A stretch of DNA of 64,000 nt from Enoplolaimus lenunculus (GCA_030248215.1 JASANG010000231.1:1-64000); one strand, 5' to 3'. Positions 48,401 through 60,695 are shown, numbered from the stretch's first letter. The notes: a model not told the origin generated them from the letters alone. Translations and numbers: made by a program.

Positions 48401-51400
48401 CAACCTCATCAAAACGGTCTGCGTCAGTATCAATTAAATCACGATATTTAAGCAAAGACCGAAATGACCCGACTCTGTCCGAAAGCACGAAGAAACACAT
48501 TCACCAGGCAGTACGCATATCAATGTTTACATGCATTACTACTCTGGTTTTTGTATAAAAGTGGTTTGCTCGTTCAGTGTTTGAAAAGTTGTAATGAATG
48601 TCTTGATATTTACTTACAGGTTTGTCCTGTCGTACCATTGTTTTATGATTTATTAAAAGCAGTTGATAAATCTTAATTTTTCGCACTGTGCTGTGGGTTT
48701 GATTTAAGGTTAACTTTTGTTAAATTGTAAATTTCAACCTTAATAACTATTAATGTTTGACTTTGCTGTAGGCCTCACTGCTGCAGATAATGGAAGACAA
48801 TGGCATGCTTATTGACGGCACGTGTTTCATAGAATTTGGGGCTGGAAAGGGTAAAATTATTGTAGAATATTGGTTGAGCATAGGGTGGTGTAGAGTTTTT
48901 AATCATCTGAGCAATATTTCCGTTAAAGATACTTAGTATCGCGTTGTTTTACTTTGGACACGCTTTGTGTCCTTTATTTCGTTTGACAAACTTCGGACAG
49001 GGGTCGTGGAGACCGTGTAGTTCTGACAGTTGCCACAGACGTTTTGCTCAATTTTATAAGCTTGAAAATAATTTTACTCGAGTTATTAAGCACGGGTGCT
49101 GAGAAGCAGAAAGCTGTGGCATAATAAAAAATATACCTTTTCCGGCAAACCGTGTTGTCGGTAGATAGGGGACGAACGCTCGCGGCTTTTCATTCTAGGG
49201 TACGACGTCTTTAGTTTGAGTGCTTACAGCTGAAAATTAGGGAGATCTTACGAGGTTTGGATCCCATTGAAAGTGCCATATTATTTTCCTGTGTGTTTTT
49301 ATTGTTATGTTCTTTTTATATTTCAGCTCGTCTTAGCTATTATTTGGCAAATGCGACAAAACACTTGTCAAATTGCAGTTATGTGTTGATCGATCAGTCT
49401 GGTTCGCGAGGAAAGGTAGAAACTTCATTAATATTTAGTACGAGGATGGAATATGCATTACAACTTGTTCATTTATTAAATTACTATCTATTGTCAGTTC
49501 TTAGCAAACCACATGAACCAAGTTGTCTAGGAATACCATACTCAATTTTATCAGCAAATGAGAACATTTTTATTCAATGTCTAATCGTCCGTTGATCCGT
49601 TATACGGCGTTGAAAATAAGTTGTTTATAGCTAATTTGCTTGTAACGTACGTTCTTAAAAACCGATAAACAAACGTTCCACAACAATGGTAGAAAGAGGA
49701 TTTCAGTATTAAAATTAAGTTGACGCGCTGTGTTAAATATTGTAATGCTGCTTTAGAAGATTTTGTTTTTGTTGTAGTTCGAGAATAAAGCGCTGGCAAT
49801 TGATCCTTCTGTAAAATTTGTCAGGATACGTTCGTCAATTGAACATGTTAATATTGGTAAGTGGCAGATCATACGTGGTTAATGGAGTTAAAGACTTCGG
49901 TATACGTAGGTTTTGTGTTTTACCAGAATCAATCGAAAGAAACTTACAAAATTGGAGTTGAATTTGCAATGTAAATCAATATTTTATTTATCAGCCTCAC
50001 GTTATGTTTTGTTGCTGCGTAAGATTTGATTTTCAGCAAATGTACCCACAATTCGGGATGCGAAACATAGAGTTGCAATATGGAAGCATCTATGTGGGTC
50101 CGCAACGGGTAAGCCAAGCAGGTTTGTTTTTGGTCATCACACTTAATGTTCGAAATATTATGATCAATTATGTTGTTTTAATTTGCAAGAACTTGTAGGA
50201 TGGGTAGGTTATGTTTTTATTAAACTCAATATCAATAATTTGATAACGTCATCGTATCACTATTATTCTTTCAGACATTGCCATTCGATGCATTGAAAAT
50301 GCAATGTCCGTTACTGACTTTACAAAGTATGATTATATAGCCTGTTACATATAATAAAACGTTATGTGATACTGCTAACAATTACCGAATTAAAGTTTTT
50401 ACTGTATGATGAGAACTTGTTATTGTAGTAGATTGCCAGATTTCAAATCACGAAGGTATTTAAAAGACTAGAGAATCCTCAAAGGATGCTTTTCTAACAT
50501 CCTTAGTGTAAGTGTTACATGTCTGTGTTATTTTAAGTCATTTAGTTTTGTTTGTAATGTCCGCTTCAGGAGTTACTGCATTATTATGTCGGTATACAGG
50601 TTTCTAGAATAGTTTGTTTTTTAAAATTATATTGATAACGTAAATTTTCCTTTAGGCTTTGTTTCCGCGGCATATTGGCTGTTCCTTGCTGTCATCATAG
50701 ATGCGATTGGGAAAATTACATTGGACAAACGTGGTTAAGTGAAAATCAATTTTCTCCCGAAGAATTCGACGTTCTTACAGCCATATGTAGTTGGGCTACC
50801 TGTGGTATCGAAGAAAATGACGCTGGCATTACCGGATTTGATAATAGGTAATAACATTGGATGTTGGTAACGATGAGATTAAATTGTTATCATTTATTGC
50901 AGAAATGGCATGGTTTGCTACGTACGGTAGTTATAATTTAACCGGTCAATATTAGTTTTAGGGCCTTATGAGCTATTCACGTTATAACGGGGACAGGCGG
51001 GTCACGGGATGTCCCATGTACATTCAATGTCAGCTTTAGAATTTGGGCTCTAATATCGGGTCATCAGACAAAACTCGAATGTCATATGACATTACAAACC
51101 ATCGCTCTTAAATTCAATGTGTAGAAGATGCGGTATGTCACTTACTTCGGGACGGGTACAGTGTAATCTTCAGGTGCTAATAAATAAATGGAAAGTCGGA
51201 CGGTAGGGGCATGTTCTTTAACATTACAAATACACGCCTAAAAATTCGTTTCCGACACAACATCGCTTAAAACCACAGATTCATAATTAAAAAATTCAAA
51301 TTTCAAATTATAGTACATATGATATTGAACAGGACAAATTTAGTTAAATATGTTTCCTCAAGTATGCAGACATTTCTCAAATGTTTTATTCTGTTTAATC

Positions 51401-51647
51401 CTAACTCTCGCATGTCGTGAAGTAAGTTCTGTCTTCGCACTAACGGTGAAAGTAGTTGCACTACTTTAGCCTTTGTTTTCTTCCGTTTAGCTTGGTGCAC
51501 AATCGAACTGAGATTGGATTTATGGCCAAAACTTTGCTGAATCATGGACGATTATTGTATTTACAAAAATTATTTGTCCGTGGTGAAATGCTGGACTTTA
51601 TTTCAAGTAATATAACTCCTGAGAACATTTTGTTGTTAATAAAATGA
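45422..51647 (+). CDS. TRMT13: tRNA:m4X 2'-O-methyltransferase TRMT13
   Basis: Thirteen exons: 45422-45568, 46424-46467, 46884-46950, 47173-47223, 47650-47722, 48395-48510, 48772-48850, 49327-49415, 49778-49856, 50037-50108, 50275-50326, 50656-50847 and 51491-51647. They encode 405 residues with consistent phases. Order of parts: an N-terminal CCCH-type zinc finger (CSFFLTRKKRYCRM...FCGEH), a CHHC U11-48K-type finger (CPLDSKHTIYEDELIKHLKKC), then a Rossmann methyltransferase fold with the SAM-site motif CFIEFGAGKG, LIDQSGSRGK, KHLCGSAT and CCHHRCDW. The family is known to 2'-O-methylate position 4 of certain tRNAs (Gly, Pro, His). Human TRMT13 is about 480 residues; this one is shorter mainly in linkers. 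The start is set by an N-terminus matching the family just before the zinc finger. A TAATAAAA that overlaps the stop codon may be the poly(A) signal. Confidence 0.95.
45768..46320. repeat. Two tandem copies of a GGTGCAACCGGAATT repeat in TRMT13 intron 1
   Basis: Copy 1 starts at about 45768 (agggtgcaaacggaattctg) and copy 2 at about 46014 (agggtgcaacccgaattccg). Both contain cagataaagtgaatacct followed by ccaa(c/t)(c/t)agggttatttcacc. Related inverted copies lie at 51826-52500. Confidence 0.75.
49001..49258 (-). mobile_element. SINE copy in TRMT13 intron 7
   Basis: The reverse complement aligns with 44480-44800: ccctaattttcagctgtaag, cctatctaccgacaacacgg, ctgtcagaactacacggtct. It ends about 70 bases before exon 8. 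Confidence 0.75.
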
Positions 51648-51825
51648 AGGCCTATCCACTTTTCGAGCGTTATTTTGTATGATACATGCAAACGTTAAGG
51701 AACGATTGAAAGCATTCAATTGCAAAATGTCTTTTTAGCTTATCTTCATAAAACTTAAAGTTGCTTGTTTATAGGCGAAATTTGGTGCAAATTTTACCAA
51801 CAATATAAATTGAATTTATGCTCAC

Positions 51826-52500
51826 GGTCAGAGTGCCACCGGAATTGTAACATACCGGGACCACAAGGTTAAAAATACTGGAGGCGGAACTACACAACAG
51901 GAAATACTTGTTACGGAATAATTCATTTTTAGCGATATTTCGTCGCTTTTAATGGTGTTAACACACCATAGATGACAAAATCCTGAAATAATGCAGTAGC
52001 TGAAAACGTATGATTATGGAGTATGGTACAAATTGAAAATTTGGCCACTAAAAAGAAACGCTCAGACAATTTACAAAAATTAGAATATGGCAATTTTTCT
52101 TCAATTTTTGATCCCATGTTAAAGATTAGGGGCAATGAGTTTTTCTGTGGGACTAGAATAGAGTAAGCTTTAGACTAATTTTTGCTTGAGGCCACGGTGC
52201 AACGGGAATTATAAAATACCGGAACCGGGAAGTTAAAAAATACGGAACCGGAAAATAAAAATATTTGCTGCTGAAAAATCCGTTTTAAGCTCTATTTTAT
52301 CGCTTTTAATGCTGTAAACAATTTACAATACCAAAATCTTGAAGCAACTGAAGTAGATGGAAACATGATAATGCAGTGTGGCACAAATTGAAAATTTTGG
52401 CAAGATACGCTCGGACAATTTTAGATAAATAAGTTTGAATATATGCCAATTTTTCTTAAATGTTCGAATGAGAAAAAATTTTCAATGCAGAAATACCGGA
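51826..52500. repeat. Two diverged copies of the GTGCAACCGG repeat
   Basis: About 51826-52140 and 52195-52500 share accggaattgtaacataccgg-type starts and the block attgaaaatttggcca or attgaaaattttggca, then gctcagacaattt or gctcggacaatttt. They are in reverse orientation to the copies at 45768. Confidence 0.65.
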
Positions 52501-52639
52501 AACTTCCGGTGAAAAAATACCGGGTTTCTTTTTTCAATGGTGGATCCATGGTGGGGCCACCCCGGTCGGTCCCCCTAACACAATCTCGACAAAAATTATA
52601 TAGTGTATTTGTAATTCTACGCTGTTTTCTCTGTTTTAT

Positions 52640-52921
52640 ACACAATAGTATAAGCACGCTTTAAAGCTTCGAACTCACTTTATTTGTCCCTGGAGTCATT
52701 TATGCGCTACAATTAGGGATAATAGACATTTATGGACTCTAAAACAAGGGTTTAAGGACTCTGCCCGCTTACGGACTTTTATTATGGATACGGACTCCTA
52801 TTAATTGGGACTCAAAATGAGGACCCCCTCTTCTTTGGGTCACTAACAGAATGGGTCAAAAATAAATTTATTACCTGTGAAATTTTGCCCCCCCCCATTT
52901 TGAGATCCTGGATGCGCCACT
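52640..52921. repeat. Half a TA-type MITE next to a truncated hAT-like MITE
   Basis: About 52648-52848 is the right half of the 447-base family, ending ctttgggtcactaac. About 52854-52921 is a reversed, truncated copy of the 138-base element of 40820, ending GCGCCACTG. Confidence 0.7.
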
Positions 52922-53259
52922 GTGAAATATTACTAGATTATTTTTAAAGTTTGCCATTAACATTTTTGTTACCGCGTTTACATTGCTTTTGCTCCGGCGA
53001 TATTTGTTGAGTTGTGTGTTTTTGTCAGCATTGGTTGGATCTTGAGTACACACCGGCGCTTTTGCTTTTATAAGAGTCGCTCAGGCTTGGAATGAACACT
53101 GAGTCGTAGAAAAGCTGTCATTCGGTCATGTTGTTGCTTATTGAATTGTGTGGTGTCCCAGTAGTAAGTGTAACGTGCGTACTAGTAGTGTCCGGTACTG
53201 GTCAGCACAAACGTGGTTATACGCGCACAATACATGAAAGGCTTGTGTTACATGTACGA

Positions 53260-56200
53260 CTAGAACACGTCATGAAAATATCTCAGGGCACGTCTAATAC
53301 GCCTTGAACTGTATAATGCCACAACCAACGTCCATGATCCTCCTAGCATTGCAATAAATTGGTAGCCTGAAAATACCCGAATCTCTTCAATAGTGTAAAG
53401 GTGCGCTGTTTCTGGAGTTAATGTAAAATGCAACTGTGATGATAACCGGAGCTCCCTATGACTTCTGGTTATAAGCCTGTATTCCCAACGATTGCACAAT
53501 GGCAAACATTTGTCATTTATATCGTAATTGAGGATAAAATCTCGATCTGATGGTTGTTCTTCAAAATTTGTTTCATTTCGTTCGTCCTCGATGAATGACA
53601 TAGCTAGTAAATTTTTTCGTTTTTGAGCCCAATATGCGACAGGAACTCGATTGGCAAATATTTTCGCCTCGCCACGATAAACAGAGCTATTTTGAGTGAT
53701 TTTGTTAGAAACAGCTTTATTCCACGCTTTCCACAGCTGATGTTTATATTTTGGGCATAGATTTAGCATTCTTCTGCCGTAAGCTAAATATTTACGACGT
53801 CGCCGCTCCGATGCAATTAATGGTAATATCCAATCACAGTTTCGGTCGATTCGTGATAAGACTTTAAACACCGTTTGTTCTAATACGCATACGTTTGGAC
53901 TGTATTCGTCAAACAGGCTACTTACTCGGTGTCCATTATCAGCAGCAAGACATGTTTTCCCGTTAGAACGAGATCGAAATTGTGTGGCTGAGTACGCGAT
54001 TTGCAACTCTGTCCCAGGGAATACTTGAATTGGGTCTTCGAACAACAAGCGTTGCTTTCCGGTAAACAGTAATAATTTTGCATACGGGTTACGTCCACGA
54101 ATATCTGTAATTTTGATCGGATTTGTGGTTAGACTTTTAAGTATCACTGATAGCGTTGTTTTTTGAAAGTTTTCAATGGTTGCTTGAGCAATATTTAAAT
54201 TACTTGCATTGAGATAAAAGCAAGGACCGTAATCCATGTGAAAAATGCGTTCACTGGCAACAATTTCGCAACAGTTGAATTGTCCAAATCCCGACAATGC
54301 ACATGAATGGAATATTTGATCGCAGGTAACGGAATATCGATCAATAATGTATTGAAACGCTTCAATGAGATCGGAATTGAAATATGATGCCGTACGCAGC
54401 CAACCACGTCTCGTTCCAAAAACAGCTGACTGCAGATTGGACGGATTGTTTCGAGCGTACACTAAGCGCTCACTCATTGGACGCGGCTCGTCTATACTTG
54501 TGATTGAGTGATGCCAAATTTCAAGAAGAGTATCGTACACCTGAAAACTAGCGCAATATGTTGATTACGAACAATTTATCGAAAGACCTAAATGGCTACC
54601 GGACGCCTCTAATCCTGAATGTGTAATGAATCGAAAAAATTGTTCATTCTGCATTCGTAATTTTACCAGTATGTTCATTATAGTATACAAATTGATGAAA
54701 ATTATACTTTAGAGTCCAAAAAATAGGGTTATTTCCTCCTGAAAGAAAATAGCTGAACGCAATTCTTTTTTTAGATGTGTTTTTTGTTTTCCTGAATTTC
54801 ATTTAAATCAGGTTAAATCCAATTTTATAGACGTTACTTATAATATCGGTTTCCGCATTTTTTGGGCCCTGTTAATAACTCCATATCATTTTCACAAACT
54901 TCTTCAGAATCTAGTTCAACGTAACGGTGTTCAGATGCATTCCATAAGCCGGATTTTCGCAGGATTAATGTTGAATCCAGCTTTTCTATATCTAGAAATA
55001 GTCCGAACGGTGTACATAACGTTAAATCTGGAAACGGCGGCGGTCGTGGTGTTAGTTTAGACGATGGAACAAATAATGTATTCAGGAAATATCCATAGAC
55101 CATAGCGAGCCTAAAATCAAACCTTTTTGGATTGAAGGCGAGCAGGCGATCTCTGACCAGTGCCCTCGCTTGGAAGATATCTTGCTTTAGCAAATTTGGA
55201 AACGGGAAGCGTCGATTTTTTGTCTCAAACTATGGTTTGGCAAAAAAGACAAAGTGGACGTTACCCGGAAAGCCTATTTTATACACAGCTGATAGGTGTT
55301 TTGGGTTTCAGCGTCAAGCCTGCAAAACGACACGGCTACTTATAGGAAGGAAACTGAAACATTTCAAATCATTTGTTTCGAACAGACGGTGCGACGTTAG
55401 CGCATTTTGCTTCAATGTTGCATCAGTCGATTATGAAACACAGACGGTAAAAGTCGGAAACTTCAAAAAATTCACGGTCGGTGGAAGTATGAAGCTTGAA
55501 CAATTCATAAACGTACATAATGATACGGAAGCGTGAATATTAGTTTCTAAAACGACTTTGGCGCCGCATTTAGGGTTGTGCTATAATTGTCGTACGGCGA
55601 CGCCGTAGCGTCACTGTTCGCCACCAGCACATCATTGTTCGCCACTCGTACGGCGCCGTCCGTCGCTCGTACGGCGCCGTCCGTCGCTCGTACGGCGCCG
55701 TTCGTCACCATACGGTATCGTACGTGAGTAATTCGCGTCCGACTGACGTCAAAACGCTTTTCATTTTATTGTGAATAGCAAATGGTGCGGAATTAATTGT
55801 GCGTGTTAATATTATCAAGAGTGGATGATCACTCTTTATAACAAGAGTGTGCAACTGGGTACATTCTGTGTATTAAAGAATGTACCAGCACGCGTTGCAT
55901 TTTTGTTCGACCCCCCTCAATCAGGGGGGCTAAGCAAGAGATTAACAGTATGCTTCAGTACACCTATCCACCCCTTAAACAAGGGGGGGTTACAATTTCC
56001 TCCTATACTACGATATAAAACTGCATAAAGACCCCCCAAACAAGGGGGGTAGGCCAAAAACGCAACGCGTGCCGGGTACATTCTTTAATACACCGAATGT
56101 ATCCTGTTGCACACTCTTGTTATAAAGAGTGATCATCCACTCTAGATATTATTAATTGGTTTGTTGAGAAACCCCTTTCATAGGTTCAATATTGAACGAC

Positions 56201-58946
56201 GCAACGTTATACGAAGGATCGCGTATAAAGTATGGCTGAATGAAAGCGAAGTGCACAGTTACCGTAATATTCTGTTAGGTTTAGTTCTATTTGTAATTTC
56301 AAGCCTAAGACACATTAAAGCAGGAGAAACGTCTTGCCTTTTTGCAGGGACGCAACCATCAGTGCACGATTTTGGGTGGGCATATATTAGTATTGTGCAT
56401 CGGCCAGAAACCGGCCGGCCAGTCATTGTTTATCACAGAAAATGCTAAAAACATTGTGATATCATTAATTTAATATTTTTGAAACCGCCTCGAGGCCGTC
56501 TTTATTATCAGCAGTTTATATCTTGTGGTACCAAATTTACAATAAACCTTGTATAGGAATTACTAATTTTACTTTAGAAACTATGCTGGTTTTCAAATTA
56601 GCTCAATTTTCTTAAAATTGCGCCATCACTAATTTCGAAAGGATTTTTGGGTTTATTGTTGAAAAGTGGACCCCTGGTGAAATGCACTTCGCTCCTCCTT
56701 GTTTTCACCAAACCTATTTTTGATCTCGTAATGTTTAAGATTTCTCACATTGGGGAAGTCTCGGATTTTTATCGGAGATGTAATTTAGGTTCAACTTAAA
56801 TTCAATTTCAGTGTTGATAATGTCGTACGAGCAATTTAGGCCCGTTTCTTTGTCCACATATGTGAAATTTGGGGTAAACGTCCACTTAAATCCATGAAAT
56901 GTGCAGAAAACAGGCTCTAGATGACAGAGTTCAACGGTACTATGTTTAGGCTGCAGGGTCTCTGGTTCAAAAGTTGACAAAGTTTTTGCTATATTAAACA
57001 ATGATAGGTACTTAAACCGCCACCTAAAAGTGCACAGCAAACAGGTGTTTTATGGCGCATATTTTGCAAATATGAAATGAACATATTTTATACCTTCAAA
57101 TCCGCAGTGTTTGCACTGGACTTTGTGGGCCATAACTTTTAAACCGTTTTAAAATTGATACTAGTATAGTTTTATGCTCAACTTGTGGAGAGCTATAGAA
57201 TAGACTCGTTTTCGTTCAAGAGGTTCAGATTTGAATTTCTTACCCGTCACCATAGCCGCTTTTAAGGGCTGCTTGTCAATCATATTTAGATTTCGATTCT
57301 AAAACTTTTAGCTGCAATCTAAAATGTTGCCTACTGTTATGGTCAAATTTAAGATTGAATCACTAGTTGAAACTACTTTGGTTGCAGTTGTATTATAGAC
57401 AGCTCGTATTGCTTTTTTTAAAAATAGTGAAATCTTTCACTGGAGTACATATATGTTTTGACAATAATATAGGGAATAATCACCGATCATGGAGGATTTT
57501 GAAATGTATAAATTTTATAGCTAGGTTCGTTGAAAATGAAGTTAGTTTAGGTTTACGTTTTGGTTGTTTGCGATATTAACTACGAGTACTGACAATAGTT
57601 TCAGAATGGGTAAGGAGTCTTGATGCAAAATGTCACAAATGTATAGATGTAATGTAAATAGAGTAGCAGGCAAAATTTTTAGGTGTAGGTAATCCGAACA
57701 CAGTATATTTAATTAAATTTCTAAGCCCAAACGGGGAGATTTGACACCTGAAGCCCCCCTGGCTAAGAGCTTAGATATTGTATATAAATACATGTACTAG
57801 GCTGCCGCCATCGCCCCCCAAACCCTCGCGATTTCAAGGGACCCTAAGCAGGATGGGGGATGCCACCTTCAACGCCCCCCTCGCGCAAAACAGTTGTCAT
57901 ACTAAAAGCGCCAGAAACACAGTTATGTTCTCTATTAGAAATTTCAGCTGTTCCAGTAAAAGAATCAAAAGCCCAAACGGCTGACAGTTGATACCTGGAA
58001 CCCCCTGACTGTGATCTGTAAAATTTCGCATGCATGTTGTGTTATATATAAAAATATTTAGAAACAGTGTGGTAAACTATCTTCAATTAAAACTTATTGG
58101 ATGCTACTGAACTTGTTCTTAATTAACGTATATTTCACAACGAGCTCGTTTATTGTTGGAACACTGAGCCCAAAATTATTGGTATAGCTTGTGGCCCATG
58201 CATGGAACAGGGCCAGGACAGTAGTATAAGCATATTCTTAAGCCTAAGCCTAAGCGTATGGATAAGGCTATTCCTAAGCCTAAGCCTAAGCAAAAAAATT
58301 AGTCTAAAGCTTAAACTGACTCTATTATAGCCCCTCCGGAAAGCGATTCGGCCCTGTTCTATACATGGGTCAATACCATTGTAAAATGATTGATAATTTT
58401 TAAAATTTGTATATTGGCCGGCAGGCAGCCAATGACCGACCGGCCGGCTAGCAGAAAAAGTGGTACTTGCACAACACTAGTATATATACCCTCATGTAAA
58501 TTTTTTTACCAAGATAGTGACCGAGTAAAATTTTAAAGCCCACAATAGTGTCTTTTTCTTGGTTCTTCAAAAATTGTGCGAGAGGTTCTAAATGGCCCTA
58601 CAACCTCCTGTGCACGCGATTCGTTCATTGAAAGTGTGCCCTTATGTTTGTTTGTATTATTCAGTATTATAATTGCGGTATAATTACATCTGTTGCATAC
58701 TGATTATTGTTCTTTCATTAATACTAACAACTGATGAACGCTAACTTACGTTTGACAAATAGTTGCAAATAGTATAGCAGCAAACGTTACAATAATTAGT
58801 AATTGTTTGCATTTAATAGATGGAGCACACGTTATTGATCTGTTCAGTAGCAATTGCGTTTCGCTGCTGTAGCTGTCAGTGTGCGATTCTTCTTCGTATC
58901 TTAGCGTGTGTCCAGTTTTTCCACATCTAAGGTACTGAGGATTCAT
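53260..58946 (-). CDS. Divergent DEG/ENaC (degenerin) channel subunit
   Basis: Preferred model on the minus strand: exons 58946-58750, 55110-54900 and 54540-53260, about 562 residues. Exon 1 ends AC|GTAAGT and exon 2 follows TTTTAG, phases agreeing. First membrane helix at about residues 48-75 (LLIIVTFAAILFATICQ). Exon 2 holds the post-TM1 motif PFPDLTLC, equal to the family FPAVTIC. Exon 3 is one long frame of 426 codons with the Cys-rich extracellular part (DYGPCFYLN, NVCVLEQ, KCLPLCNRWEY) and the second helix near the end (YQFIAMLGGSWTLVVALY). The family's G-x-S filter is not recognisable: ALY stands where GAS is expected. The last splice is uncertain. The alternative is donor AA|GTAACG at 54838 with acceptor TAG before 54547, which also keeps frame and gives 585 residues. 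The cytoplasmic tail is very short. Confidence 0.78.
55420..55552 (-). pseudogene. Possible relic of a second DEG/ENaC post-TM1 exon
   Basis: After a TTTTAG acceptor the minus strand reads a frame with SSFILPPTVNFLKFPTFTVC, resembling the PFPDLTLC region of exon 2 (which also has SS then TPRPP before the motif). A stop codon comes three codons after the motif and the entering phase differs from exon 2. It could be the remnant of a tandem paralogue or an unused duplicated exon. A longer open frame on the opposite strand overlaps it and has no domain. Confidence 0.3.
55572..55745. repeat. CGTACGGCGCCGTC minisatellite block
   Basis: Begins agggttgtgctataattgtc, like the ends of the element at 27347, and continues with three to four copies of gtccgtcgctcgtacggcgc. 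The second inverted end is not clear. Confidence 0.65.
55816..56145. mobile_element. 330-base element with inverted arms of about 88 bases
   Basis: The left arm starts caagagtggatgatcactct and runs to about 55903. The right arm is its near-perfect inverse, about 56058-56145. Flanks share ATATTAT (7-8 bases, possible target duplication). A transcript would fold into a long hairpin. Relatives are at 33560-34250. It lies in the intron of the DEG/ENaC gene. Confidence 0.8.
56146..58192 (-). other. Remainder of the DEG/ENaC first intron
   Basis: No supported exon. A 101-codon minus frame at 57040-56735 (with VFCTFHGFKWTF and GLNCSYDI) is unusual in composition but has no recognised family. The sequence after it (gggccataacttttaaaccg) looks like repeat DNA. 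Confidence 0.45.
58193..58371. mobile_element. TTAGGC-rich hAT-like MITE in DEG/ENaC intron 1
   Basis: Ends ggcccatgcatggaacaggg and ccctgttctatacatgggtc are inverted. The interior has cctaagcctaagcgtatgg and cctaagcctaagcctaagc, the longest near-perfect GCCTAA runs in the window. No matching target duplication is evident. Confidence 0.75.
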
Positions 58947-58949
58947 TTA

Positions 58950-60690
58950 ATGTTGTAATTTTGTTTCTGTGAAACTGCAAACATTATAAACAACTTAACG
59001 TCGAGCAATCTGACTGCATAAGCCAGTAAATGGAGGCAATCCGGTAGTGCCTCAGCCCCTAGAAAACCTTTTCTCCCCCATAAAGTGTTTTTGCTGCGAC
59101 TGAATGATGAGGGTGCAACCGGAGATAAAAAACCGAATCCTAGTTGTGTAAAGTAACACGTTAATTTTGAAAGAAACGTCTGAATAAATTTATTTAACAG
59201 TAAAACTATAAAGTCTGTTAGCAGATTTTTTGAAGAACTCTAACCATGCCAGTTTATGGCCAGCTATAGCTGGCAGATGATAAGTTTTTAGATATCTGAT
59301 ATTTTTACGGCAGGTACCGTGTCCTTATGCTTGTTATGTGTTGTTAAATCATGGATTATACTAAGTAAAACAGTCATGTGATTCTTCTAGAATCATTTTG
59401 GCGCCATATTTAGCATCCATTAATGTCTTTGCGTTCGCTGTGGGACGGGCACATATCTTTCAATTTTTCCGTTTTGTTCTGAAAACACCATCCCTGCCTG
59501 TGTATGTTATGTGAAATCCTAACATGCCTCACCTAAATTTTTGACACCCTACAATGTTTAGCTAAAGTTACGCGATTTCATGATGATTTATGATTGATAC
59601 CTACCTTTATTTCTCCATATAATCTTTGCCAATACTATGTTTTCCCTTGCCATATCTTAACCTTCGCCTTATTTTCTCCTTTTTCAAGCAGGGTAAGACT
59701 GAATGATGAAATATGAGAATCCGGAACAAAGTTTATAGTAATTTCTGTTCGGGGACCGGTATGCAAAATAAAGACCGCTTGTGAGTCAATCCTTCAATCT
59801 CACTTGATGAAATGTTTGTACATTCAACGATGCTCTTTGAAATATACTCGTACCATATATATGGATAAAACCCTTGTGGTCTGAGTGAGCATAAAATAAA
59901 CAAGTTGTTTGACTGAAAGCCAAATATATGGTCACCACAAACTTAAACTTTAAAGATGGTAATTTTCGCACTGCAATACAATTCATTAAGTTAAACTAAA
60001 GGTGAATAGTCCAAGGTTACAAGCATGTGTTTGGCCAGAGTTTTTAATTGAAATGATTTAAATTCTTGACTAAACGGAGGCTATAACCCCAAACCACCCT
60101 CTGGCTCAGTTCTGGTACCGAAAGGTTTATATACTGTAACCGCGAAGTATTATTTTACTACTTTCTATATTTTTATTACCGCAAATTTAACTTTTCTTCA
60201 ACGTATAAAATGTTATTGTGTTATAGTAGTATTTTGAAGCGGCTATACATTGTCACGAAATCTTAACAGCCACAGGTCCAATGGACATTTGGTACTTATG
60301 GAAACTGCCAATTTAATATACCTGTTAAAATCGTTGATTCACTAGGATTTTCTATGTTTTCAGTATAGTTTGTCTCACTTGACCCGTGTTTCTTCCAGTT
60401 ATTTGAACACAGAGAGTGAAATATACTTTTATATCATGTGGTTGTATATGTAATGTATACTTACCACCCGCTGTAACCATGGCTCTTATATTATACCGAA
60501 AACACAAGTCTTAATGGAGCAATGTTCGTTTCAGTCTATTTGCTTGTTGTAAATTGCATTTAACGCTTTTGTGAATAACATAAGTAACATTTTAGTGGTT
60601 TTGCTTGATAAAGCTTGAAAATGACCTTTACTGCTATACCAAGTTTTAAAACAGGCCTTTGATGCTGCCTACCGTGACTGAAACTGTGAG
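58950..60690. other. No gene seen
   Basis: AT-rich spacer upstream of the channel gene. Its promoter may lie here but no clear TATA box was found. A minus frame at 59786-59986 has no domain. A single gagggtgcaaccggagataa at about 59108 is an isolated MITE end. Confidence 0.5.
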
Positions 60691-60695
60691 TAAAG

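Noticed and set aside
55132-55536. 134-codon plus-strand frame
   Set aside because: Antisense to channel coding and intron sequence, with no recognisable domain or splice support.
56735-57040. 101-codon minus frame as an extra exon of the channel or a separate gene
   Set aside because: No family recognised, no splice phase fitting exon 1 or exon 2, and the neighbouring DNA looks repetitive. Kept only as a note.
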